Program-made: the position numbers and the translations under genes
Shown: piece by piece, positions 29,899 to 38,749 of the stretch
Layout: each line of letters opens with the position of its first letter
How positions within the stretch are numbered: position 1 is the stretch's first letter
Source: Haplosporangium gracile
Lineage: Eukaryota; Mortierellomycota; Mortierellomycetes; Mortierellales; Mortierellaceae
Length of the DNA stretch: 51,291 bases
Assembly (NCBI GenBank): GCA_015499985.1
Contig: JAAAUF010000199.1
Location: 1-51,291 of the forward strand
Direction: 5' to 3'
Notes under the pieces: model-generated
Databases searched by the model: none
The model's input: the letters and a program-made list of their open reading frames with translations, nothing else
What the model was told of the DNA's origin: nothing

Positions 29899-31632
29899 TT
29901 AGTAACCGAGGGCAGAGATCTTCTCCTGGACAGCAGCCAACTCGGAGGACTTGGCAGAGACAGCCTTGGCACGGACGTTGGCAATAGCCTTCTTGCGCTC
30001 GTAGAAAGCCTTGGACTTGACCTTGCGCTTCTCCTCGAGGTTGGCGACAACGTCGTTGTACTTCCAGCCGACCTCGTGCGAGACACGCTTGATGGTGCAG
30101 TACTTGCGGCCGGGCTTGAGCTTGAGGACACGGAGAGCCGAGGGGACGACCATGCGCTTCATGCGGTCATAGGGAGGGGGGACACCCTCGAAGAGCTTGA
30201 TGCGGTCAAGAGCGGCGGCACCACGGGCAGTCTTGTGGGGGACCATTCCGCGGATGGCACGGTAGAAGATGCGCGAGGGAGCGCGGAAATGGAAGGAACC
30301 ACGGGCGGGGTTGACGACGCAACGCTTGCGGAGGAAAGCGTGGTACTTCACTGTATACGTTTCAATTATTTTTTGAGAATAAGAGCAGAGAATGTTAGAT
30401 TGATATTGTTTCCTAGAGTCATGTAGTTGTTTGTCCTGTACAAAGGACAAATAATGCCCCATGGTATGCTGTCCAAGTAGAACTGCTAAAATCCTGTCAT
30501 TTCTGCGCCATTTCATTTCCTGTGGAGATGGATCTTCTAGAGCGGCAAAGATATCGACTTCGCCGATATAGGTTGTCGATGATAAACTTCATTGCGTGCA
30601 ACTGTTTTAGATGCGAAAAGATGATGGCGTTTTGCCAATGGTCCGTTTCCATGATCCCCTATGCGTCGCTGTAGTCGATTTGGTTCTCCCTTTTTTTCAA
30701 CTCATCCTATCCCGTCGTTTGTCGTTTTGAATATCGCCCCACTTCCTGTATGCTTTCTCCTTGCAACTGGCCTTCACAAATGCTGATAAAAACTGCAAAA
30801 AATTAGGCTTGGCTTGGCGGTGCTTTTGGTAAGGGTTCACTTACGCTTGTTACGGAAGAAGGAACCGGAGACGTTCAACTCCTCGCAACGGACAACGACG
30901 ACGCGCTGACCGGTGAGAGCCTGCTTAGCAACAATGGAGGCGAGGCGACCCAAGAGATGGCCTTTACCGTCGATGACAACCACCTGATGATAGCGATAGA
31001 GGTAGACAAATAAGAAAGGCGTTGGTGATTAGAAAAAAAGCCTTGATATTGTGATGTGAGGTTGTGTGGTCGAGTTGGGACGGGCTTGGCCACTGCTTGT
31101 TGTCCCGTTGACGTTGTGATCACTATGATCCTCCTTGCCCGAGTTGTTGATGGGATGCGCGGCGAGAGATGATGGGTTGTTGGGGAAGAGATGTCTATGA
31201 CATCCCTTCGGCTCAACCATGTTGCAAACTTAGATCCTGGAGAGGGGTTGAATGTCGAATGTCAAATGTCGAATGATCTTATTTTGACAATAGTTTCCAG
31301 CTATAGTTGATAGATAGAGTGGTGATTGTTCCCGAAAGGTGGATCCTGATTCGAGATTAACCATTCCTAATGGTCATCCCTGGTTGACGAAAAACAACAT
31401 GGGGTTGTATGCCCAAATATTGAAAAAATCGGCATAGGTCCGCCAGGAAAAATCGGGCAGAGATCCGACTAAGGGATTCGATGTTTCTCCTCCTGTCGAT
31501 GTCGATGGTGGATCCTGATGACGCCGTTGATCCCTTCCTCCACGAGCCTTCCTTCCTCCTTTCCTATCCTCCTTCCTTCCCGTTCCCTAGAGAGAGGCTA
31601 ATTTGTTGAATTACTTTTTCAAACGAGCTCAT
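29899..31632 (-). CDS. RPL16: 60S ribosomal protein uL13 (L16/L13A)
   Basis: Three exons: 31632-31615, 30983-30845 and 30350-29899; 202 aa. It is a component of the large cytosolic ribosomal subunit. Exon 2 begins [20 protein letters not shown] and ends GSFFRNK; exon 3 continues [38 protein letters not shown] and [11 protein letters not shown], and the protein ends AALGY as in yeast and fission yeast L16. The first exon is only six codons (MSSFEK) at 31632-31615, followed by a donor AAA|GTAATT and a 631-nt intron. I chose it because it is in phase, gives the usual short N-terminus before VVVID, and the nearer ATG at 31220 has no donor that joins in frame. Intron 2 (30844-30351) is 494 nt. Intron length is typical of fungal ribosomal protein genes. 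Confidence 0.93.
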
Positions 31633-31866
31633 GTTGGAAAATATGCCAAAGTGGTAAATTTAGAGGAGGAAAAAACCGTCGAGTTGCCGCTGCCCAACTT
31701 CTTTTGTGTTTTTTTTTTTCTCTCTGCGCTTCTCTTGCTCGCTGGTCTCAGTGGCTGATGGATTGAAAATAAATCCAAAGGTCGTCTCGACCACATAGTA
31801 TTTGCGATCGAGTTATCTTCAATTTTCCAAGCGATATGCGCACGTGATAATATTTATTTGAGTTAT
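31633..31866 (-). promoter_or_regulatory. RPL16 promoter / 3' flank of the Kre9-like gene
   Basis: Short tandem spacer. On the minus strand it begins with AATAAA (31858-31853), the polyA signal of the Kre9-like gene only 9 nt after its stop. It then contains an A-run (31711-31721 as T on plus) and the leader of RPL16. No TATA box is clear. Confidence 0.45.
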
Positions 31867-33083
31867 TTAAAGCAAGAGCATAGCAGAAGCGAGGACCATG
31901 GTGACGCCAACGACGGCCTTGGAGGCCTTGTTGACCAGGCCGCTGGATGCTGGAGGAGCGTAGGTGGGGAGGGTGGCCTTGACAATGGGAGCATCAGCGA
32001 TGGTGGCAACGGGCGAGGTCACATTGGCCGAGGCAGCAACAACGTTGATAGGGAACTTGTACGTCAACTTTGTCTCTTGAACCAACTTCAACGTATACCC
32101 GATGACGAGCTATTATTCAGGTGAACGATAGAGAGGAAACGGATGGTTAGTATTGTCCATTCGTTGTGACAGAGAAGTGTGCTTATGTAGGTGTTCCCTT
32201 TTTCTCTATTCTTCTTTGTTGTCCGCGGGGTAGTTATGGGCCGTTGTTCGTTCGATCTCCATTTTTGTTGCATTGTGGAGCGTGCAAAAACTGGTCGGCC
32301 GGCGTTTTAAATTAATTAGCACGCCCCTGCGCCTCTTTTCACCTCCTTCTTTGCCCTATTCATTCCATCAACTCGTTTCTTTCTCTACTTCTTCGCTCAG
32401 GCGAAACGGGATGATGGATCAGCTTGTCCCAAGAAACATAATTGAGGAAAGCACAAAAACCGTACTCCTACTTACGGTGTAGTTGGAAGGGTAAGAGTCC
32501 GCTGGGATGGTGAGCTCAGCACGCTTGGGGTAGTAGTTGCCTATGCAGGTATCAGCGGGCTGGCAGACGGCAGCGTAGCCAGTGTTGCGGCCATTGTCCC
32601 ATGCAATCTCGACAGTCTTGTTGCCAGTTGCGCCAACCCACGACAACGACGTCAATGTGACTATTGTGAAAAAGGTGGTAGCGGTTAGTTAGTGATATGG
32701 ACTTTCATTCCTCTTTCTCTCCCTCTTTCTTCGATTGAATTTTGTTTTGAGTAATTGGCATTTTTTTCGGAAAGATATTCGATTTTTCAGGGGGCGTGGA
32801 GGAAGGAGAGAGCGAACACATGCAAAACAGGCGCCCAACTGAATTAATTCAGGGCAAACATACCGCTGCCGGTGTTGAGGGTAGGGGCGGTAGTGTTGGT
32901 GTTGTTGCCGACCATCTTCAAGGTATAGAACGCGTACTCGAAGGGGATGGTGTCTCCGACCTTGACGGAGGCGTTGAACGAGGGTCCGATGATTGCAAAG
33001 TCACCCCCCATGTTCTTCCATGGGTTGGCGGCGAGGACAGTACTGGCCAGGGCCAAAATAGAAGCAGCAGCAGCGAAACGCAT
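31867..33083 (-). CDS. Kre9/Knh1-like GPI-anchored secreted protein
   Basis: Three exons (33083-32864, 32660-32476, 32109-31867), 215 aa. Residues 1-18 are a signal peptide (MRFAAAASILALASTVLA). The mature part, with SFNASVKVGDTIPFEYAFY, then VTLTSLSWVGATGNKTVEIAWDNG and LTIPADSYPSNYTLVIGYTL, resembles the Ig-like N-terminal domain of the Kre9/Knh1 family. Those are Ser/Thr-rich GPI or wall proteins connected with beta-1,6-glucan. The C-terminus has a small-residue site (SSG near 190) followed by a hydrophobic tail (AVVGVTMVLASAMLLL), a standard GPI signal. It therefore probably sits at the outer plasma membrane or wall. Several N-x-T sites agree with secretion. Exon joins are phase-consistent (GS|V; NYT|L). 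The family assignment rests on pattern, not a search. Confidence 0.8.
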
Positions 33084-34289
33084 TGTTATATATATCTGTG
33101 TCTATGAGTTCTTGGCTTGATGAGTTCGTAAAGAAAGGAGGTGTGGAAGAGAAAGTGAGTGAGAGGAAGAGTGGGTGAGAGGACTGACAGTACAGGGTAC
33201 GGATGGAGATGGGCAAGAGAGCAAAGAGAAAAAAAGAAAAAAAAAGTAAAAAACAAAAAACGAACGAACCACGGAAATACTTCTCCTCATTCTCTTCTAC
33301 TGCTCATTCTCCTCGCAGAAAGAACAACAACATCGGCTGTTGAGCCTATCTTCAACCCTAATTCATCGCCCACCTTCGACCACTTCTATGAATATACTGC
33401 ATATATAACTTGTCCGCCGCATATTTCACACTTTGTCAGCCGATATGTGTCTCTGTCTTTTATGCCTTTGGCGAGGGCGAGAGGATGAAGAAAGCAAGGA
33501 TGAAAGAAAGCATCGACTGGAGCATGAGTCGAGAAAAGGAAGGATTGGCTCGTCTTGAGTAATGGATCGAGAGTTTGTCGTCTCTCCTCCACTTTTGCAC
33601 TGATGCTCTCCTCCACAAAAAAACGACTGTTCACTATTTTCTTTGTTTGTGCGCACTAGTTATTACGCCACAAAGGAAAAATAAGAAAAGAGACAAAAAA
33701 CAAGTGAGCAGTTGCATAAAAGAAACACGCCAGCGAACCATTGAACTACAACGAAGGCAAAAACAAACAAAACAAACTGACAGTTGGTCCTGTATGTATC
33801 TGTGTTCAGGAACATGAAGAGTGCTGACTGCGTGTGTAGCATGAGGCAAAAAACAAAGACAACAGCAAATAAAATATTTTGAGAGCATTTTTACAGGCAG
33901 AACTCTGTTCTGCACCCCTTGAAGAAATTCATTAAAAAATATATCGGTCTCTTCGTTATTGTTGACAGTAAGAAGAAAAAGGCACACTAAAGTGTACGAA
34001 TAAAAAGGAAAAGCCAAGCCCACAAAGAGGTGCATTAGGATGCGAGAAGAGAAAGGCAGGGAGTGCAGGTGGAGAAATAAGAAAGAGTGCACATTGACCA
34101 TCCATGCAATGCAGTTGTTGATGTTCTTGTTCACGTCTTGTGTTTGTTTATTGACGTACGAGGTTGCGCGTTATTAAGAGAGATAGAAAGTGAACGTTGT
34201 AAATGAAGAATGTAGGAGAGAATATATACAATGATTACGTTGGAAAGGAGGGGTATCTACGAAGAACAAACAATGAACCACAAGAAGAA
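33084..34289. promoter_or_regulatory. Spacer: promoter of the Kre9-like gene and 3' flank of the next gene
   Basis: Holds the upstream region of the Kre9-like gene (an alternating TATATATA leader at about 33087-33094 and a long A/G-rich tract at 33130-33270) and, at the other end, the 3' UTR of the low-complexity gene with a minus-strand AATAAA at 34152-34147. Short hydrophobic frames on the minus strand (33634-34134) look like chance. Confidence 0.4.
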
Positions 34290-35642
34290 CTAGGAGACCC
34301 AGGTCTCGATTTCAGCAGAGCAAGGCTCTGGGAGCAAATTCCTGTCGACGACAGAGATGTAGGCGACCTGACCCACATGGGCATTCTCGACCAGCTGGGC
34401 CTGACCGTCTGCAGCAATGCTCCGGTCGACCTGATCCATCATCACATCCATCGAGGGCAAACCCCCAGCCGAGATGACCGCCGACAACAGCGACGATTCA
34501 GACCGTTGAGACTCAATCGACATCCTCGAGTCCGCCAGGGGCATGGCGGTCGAAGAGACGGAGCTGGTATTGCTGCTAAGACTGGAACTGGTGAAAGATC
34601 TTGATGGTCTGGAACCAGGGACGATAGCGGTGGACTTCTTTGACGATCCACCAGTTACTTGCTCTTTTCCACCTTGTTGCAAAGGAGCGGACTTGATTGT
34701 GTTGGACCGCTGGAGAGTTGTTACTGCCGTCGTGGTCGCGTCGATGCTGGTTAGGCCCGAGTCATAAACGGTCGGATTGGGAATGCATTCGAAGACCCGG
34801 TCCAAGACCTCCTCTTGGACTCCTCTCTCGCAGGTGTCAGACAAGGCAGTCTCCTTCTCTTCCTGGTCTTGGTGCTGCGGCGAGGATGGTAATGAAGACA
34901 TACTGATGATGCTGCTGGCTCTAGACCTCACCAACAGACTCTGGTGAGGCAAACAGAAATTGTTGTTCTCGTAGGCAGCGGCAGGAGCGAGTCCAGCAAC
35001 CCAAATATCGAGATGTTGAGGGACAACGACAACATGATGCGAGGCTCTCCTCCAACGACGGTTAGGCATGGATTTGCTGCGAGAAAGAGACGAAGTTGAT
35101 GCCTTCTGCTGCTGCTGCTGCTGCTGGATGGAAAAGACCGGGAAGGTCGCAGGCGAAGCGGATCGCCGACTATGCTTGTTGGAAGTTGAAGGTAACGAAA
35201 TGACCTCCTTGCATACGCCGTGCTTGTGAGAGAAAGATGCAGCCGACGATGGCGAGTGATGACCTGTGCTGTATGAAAAAGACGAAGGTGAAGAAGAGGA
35301 GACGGTGTGGCGTTTGCGCTGGAGAGTGTAGAGAGGTGTGTCAAAACTTTCGGTTCTGTAATGGCGTCCATGGTGGCTCTGGCTGTGGTGTGGGTGGTGG
35401 TTGTGGTTGTGATGGTGATTGTGTTTGTTATGGTACTGGAGATAGGAGACTTTGCGTCCGTTGGTGTGTTGGAAGCTAGGCGTTGTAGTCGTGCAAGGGG
35501 TTGAGTTGGCGGGAGAAGGAGAGGCCGAGGAGGAGTCCTTTGACTCCGATGCGCTTTTGGAGCGACTCAATGCTCTTTGAAGGCGCAAGACCTTGACGGC
35601 TGCCTTGAAGTAGGCCGTTGCGGGATTTGAGGGCTGTGACAT
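34290..35642 (-). CDS. Low-complexity, probably disordered Ser/His-rich protein
   Basis: Single exon, 450 aa, long for a chance frame. No family recognised. It starts MSQPSNPATAYFKAAVKVLR, a short helix with KVLRLQRALSRSKS, then is dominated by Ser, His, Thr and Gln. There is a His/Asn-rich block at about 72-95, a Gln run near 175, basic-Ser motifs (SRSKSMPNRRWRRAS), one more ordered-looking hydrophobic stretch (HHVVVVPQHLDIWVAGLAPAAAY, about 200-222), and the acidic-to-hydrophobic end DRSIAADGQAQLVENAHVGQ. R-x-x-S sites are many, so it may be a phosphorylated regulator. The codon-level low complexity (CAG, CAC, TCN runs) resembles other fungal disordered proteins. The function cannot be guessed from the sequence. 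Confidence 0.7.
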   Translation of the reverse strand: MSQPSNPATAYFKAAVKVLRLQRALSRSKSASESKDSSSASPSPANSTPCTTTTPSFQHTNGRKVSYLQYHNKHNHHHNHNHHPHHSQSHHGRHYRTESFDTPLYTLQRKRHTVSSSSPSSFSYSTGHHSPSSAASFSHKHGVCKEVISLPSTSNKHSRRSASPATFPVFSIQQQQQQQKASTSSLSRSKSMPNRRWRRASHHVVVVPQHLDIWVAGLAPAAAYENNNFCLPHQSLLVRSRASSIISMSSLPSSPQHQDQEEKETALSDTCERGVQEEVLDRVFECIPNPTVYDSGLTSIDATTTAVTTLQRSNTIKSAPLQQGGKEQVTGGSSKKSTAIVPGSRPSRSFTSSSLSSNTSSVSSTAMPLADSRMSIESQRSESSLLSAVISAGGLPSMDVMMDQVDRSIAADGQAQLVENAHVGQVAYISVVDRNLLPEPCSAEIETWVS

Positions 35643-36020
35643 TATTATATATATGAAAGGTGAGCGCGGGACGGTATGGATGTATGCGTATGTAAGGGCT
35701 TGAGCACAGGGGAAGGGAAGGGAAGGAGGCGAGGGCGAGGAGGAGGGACAGAAGGGAAGGGCGTAGTAGTTGTAGTTGATATTTTCAGCTCACAGAGTGT
35801 TTAAATTTGAGTCAGAAAAGAGCGTCGATTCAAAATTTGTTTGTAGAGGAAGGGTTTGAGCGAGAAAGAGGGAGTGGAGAGGTGTATCCGAGGGTAAAAG
35901 AAAAGAGGAGGAAAAGAAATGAAAGGAAAGAAGGATCGAGAAATAGTAAAGTCAAGAAAAGAGAGAAAAGTGGAGAAAGAAAACAGAAAAGAAAACAAAG
36001 AAGAAGAGGAACAAGGAGGA

Positions 36021-36046
36021 GAAGAAGAAGAAGAAGAAGAAGAAGA
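36021..36046 (+). repeat. (GAA)n microsatellite
   Basis: Eight to nine perfect GAA units within a wider purine-only stretch (about 35880-36100). Confidence 0.85.
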
Positions 36047-36226
36047 CGAAGAATGGGCGGGAGGAGAAAGACGAAGAAAAAAAAGGAGAGGACATCCAAA
36101 ATGGGACCCGAATGAATTACTTTAGTTGGGCGGCCAATGAATTTGAACGAACCAGGGACAAATGGGATTTCGCCCTCGCTTTGCTTTTTGGGTCAAACAG
36201 AGAGACAGGGGCAAGAATGAACGAAA

Positions 36227-36266
36227 AGGGAAGGGAAGGGAAGAGAAGGGAAAGGAAGGGAAGGAA
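36227..36266 (+). repeat. GGGAA-type purine tandem repeat
   Basis: Imperfect units of GGGAA/GGAAA with near mirror symmetry; the pattern is similar to purine tracts at 35700-35730 and the pyrimidine tract at 8180-8215. Confidence 0.7.
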
Positions 36267-37379
36267 ATGGAGAAGGGAGAACCGACTGTGTTATTAAACC
36301 GTAATTCAAGTGGTTAATGACCGGGAACCATGTCGAATAGACTAGCATCATTGCCATCACCATCACTGATGTCCTACATGCTTGCTTTCACTTCTATCTC
36401 CCAAAGCATTGTCGACAAGAAATAAGGTATTCGCACTAGTCGTTTGCTTTCATATGCAATATGCACAGAAGGTTGACCAAGTATGGTTGTCCATGTTCAC
36501 GATTGAAAGGTTGCCTAGGGGTGAGAGAACTTTTATGAGAGCACATCAGGGCGGGAAGAAAGCAAGCTGGCTCCACAGCGCCCATTATTATTCCTCATTT
36601 TCCCCTTTGTTCTTATTCGTAACACTCCTGCTTTGTTTTGCCTTGCTATTCCTAGCTCGTTCGTTAAGAGTTGGTCAGGGGCACCACTCAGGGACTTCCA
36701 ATTTGCCCTTTGTCTGTGCATTGGTCAAATCCTAAATTCACAAGGCACCACCTCACTCATGAACCCTATTCTCACAAGACAGAGGGTTGGAGTCATATTC
36801 ATCATCTTCAACGGTGACCTCACAACACAAACTCATTTATCTTCCCAATAGACCAGTCAATGACCGTTGACTCGTTCGTTTCGTCCCACATTCAGATCTG
36901 GCGGAAAAAGAGTATCCGTCTTACTTTTTTTGCACAACGTGTTGGTGGTGTCAAAGACATATGGGATTTTCTTCTCTCTTTATACTTGTGTGTAATAGTA
37001 CAACTTACTAACATGACAAGCAGCGGTTAGAAAACCTACCACTTACCCGCCGTCACCGTTGTGTGAACCGTTACGCGATATTACACTAATGAGGCGTTAC
37101 AATGTATGGCGCCTACCCATCGATCCAAGCCCTCTGTCTCCTCCGTTATTTTTCACGGATAAACGTGTGGTGAGCGGATGACATAGGTCAATCCCATCAT
37201 CATTCTCGAATTCATTCCTCCCCTTTATTTTCTCTCTCGTTCTTCTTCTCTCTTTTCCTCTCCTTTTCTCTTTCTTCTCTCTTTTCAATCATACATTCAA
37301 CCACACACAGTCCTCTCCATCTTCTACACCTCCCACTTCTTCACTTCCTCCCGCACTCAGGCAACCACTCAGAAAGAAC

Positions 37380-38579
37380 ATGACCTCCCCATCAACGGTC
37401 CACGGCCAGTACCCTCGCGTGTACCTCGTCCGCCACGGAACCACCGAATGGAGCCAGGACGGCCGTCACACCGGTCTGACAGACATCCCGCTTTTACCCA
37501 TCGGGATCGAGCAGGCCGAATTGCTCTCATCGCGGTAAGTAAAGAAAGAGCGTCCGAGAAGCAATAGAGTCAGTCGGAGTGATGGAGAGAGAGAGCGAGA
37601 GTAAAAGCAGGGAACAGGGAGAGGAAGGATAGAAAGAGAATGAAGAGGGAGTGGATATGAGAGCCGCAAGTTCAGTATCCCCTTCATTCATCTCATCGCA
37701 TCCCATCGCATCCATCATCCGTTACCGTCATTATCCATTGATCGCGATATCCATTACCTTGGAAAATTTTGAACAAGGGAAAACTGAAGGGAGGATCTCA
37801 GTCAAACTCACAACAACTCATGAACTAATCACCCTCTCCCTCTTTTCTGCTTTGATATCCATGAACGATCTAATAGGATCTTTGAAAACCCACATCAGGA
37901 CATGGTTCACATCGACAACATCACCCTCGTCCTCGTCTCGCCCCTCAAGCGCGCCCAACAGACCTACGAACAACTACGCACTGGAGGACTCATAAAACAA
38001 CTCCACGACGGGACAGCGCCCTCATGCTTCACTCGGACCCAGGCCCGTACGACGTCACTCTTAACCGAATGGGATTATGGCGATTACGAGGGCGTCACGA
38101 CAAAGGAGATCTTGAAGACGAGACCGAATTGGTCGCTCTTTGGGGATAATGCCCCCGGTGGAGAGACAGTTGAACAGGTCGCCGCGAGGGCGGATGCGAT
38201 TATTGAGTTGATCCATAATTATCAGCGTGGCCTCGATTCTCAGGGCAACCCGACGCGCGCCCTCAAAATGCCCTTTACCGAGCTCGAGACCCAAACCTAC
38301 AACAAGAACGCCAATACACCAGTGACTGACGAAAGGAGCCTGGCGACAGAGTACAAGACGGTGGTTACGATTCCGGAAGAGAAGGGTCGCCGAGATGTGC
38401 TGGTGGTGGCTCATGGACATTTTTTACGAGTCTTTGCGGCAAGGTGGTTGAAAGAGGATGGATTGCATGGCAAGAACTTGGTCCTAGATACTGCCAGTGT
38501 CTCTGTGCTGGGTTATGAGCATACCTTGGAGGAGCGAGTCATTAAGGTCTGGAACCAGAGCAACCATCTCTGGAAGTGA
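37380..38579 (+). CDS. SHB17: Histidine phosphatase, Shb17-like (sedoheptulose-bisphosphatase type)
   Basis: Two exons, 37380-37534 and 37877-38579 (donor CG|GTAAGT, acceptor AATAG|G), 285 aa. The phosphoglycerate-mutase-like core shows [14 protein letters not shown] (catalytic His19), [39 protein letters not shown] (acid/base Glu region), [15 protein letters not shown] and [16 protein letters not shown] (second His near 231). The H-T-GLTD-PL, EW-YGDYEG and AHGH-LR-FAA-W patterns are those of yeast Shb17, which converts sedoheptulose-1,7-bisphosphate to sedoheptulose-7-phosphate, feeding riboneogenesis. A 30-40 residue insertion before the second His motif ([19 protein letters not shown]) is not seen in the short family members. 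Substrate is inferred from family; a broader sugar phosphatase is possible. Confidence 0.85.
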
Positions 38580-38749
38580 CCAAGAGAATGATTGTTAGCT
38601 AGTCTCAGTGTTGTATGGTAATAGAACTTTATGCAACTGCTTGCAATGGTGGACAAGAGAAAACAGAATAATAGTGATGATTATTATTTTTGAGTGTTTT
38701 ATTTAATCCCACGACGATCCAGGACGCGGCTCTTCGTCCTTTTGATCTC
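38580..38749. terminator. Convergent 3' region, phosphatase / carnosine methyltransferase
   Basis: 170 nt between stops. The minus-strand AATAAA at 38703-38698 serves the methyltransferase gene. On plus there is only AATAATAG (about 38667). Confidence 0.5.

Larger units (their letters stand above)
35643..37379. promoter_or_regulatory. Long divergent intergenic region
   Basis: 1.7 kb between outward-facing starts (low-complexity protein on minus, histidine phosphatase on plus). It includes a purine-rich block (35700-36260, plus strand) and a C/T-rich leader (37200-37370) just before the phosphatase ATG. No gene supported. A TATATAT lies only about 4-12 nt before the minus-strand ATG. Confidence 0.45.

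Noticed and set aside
31029..31220. MVEPKG... frame as first exon of RPL16
   Set aside because: No GT or GC donor near the useful codons joins it in phase to [14 protein letters not shown] at 31632 does so exactly.
31360..31376. Short perfect hairpin (CCATT/AATGG) in the RPL16 intron
   Set aside because: Five-base stem with 3-nt loop; expected by chance at this length.
30351..31614. C/D box snoRNAs inside the RPL16 introns, as in animals
   Set aside because: No convincing RTGATGA/CTGA pair on the sense strand by eye; only one-mismatch boxes without terminal stems.
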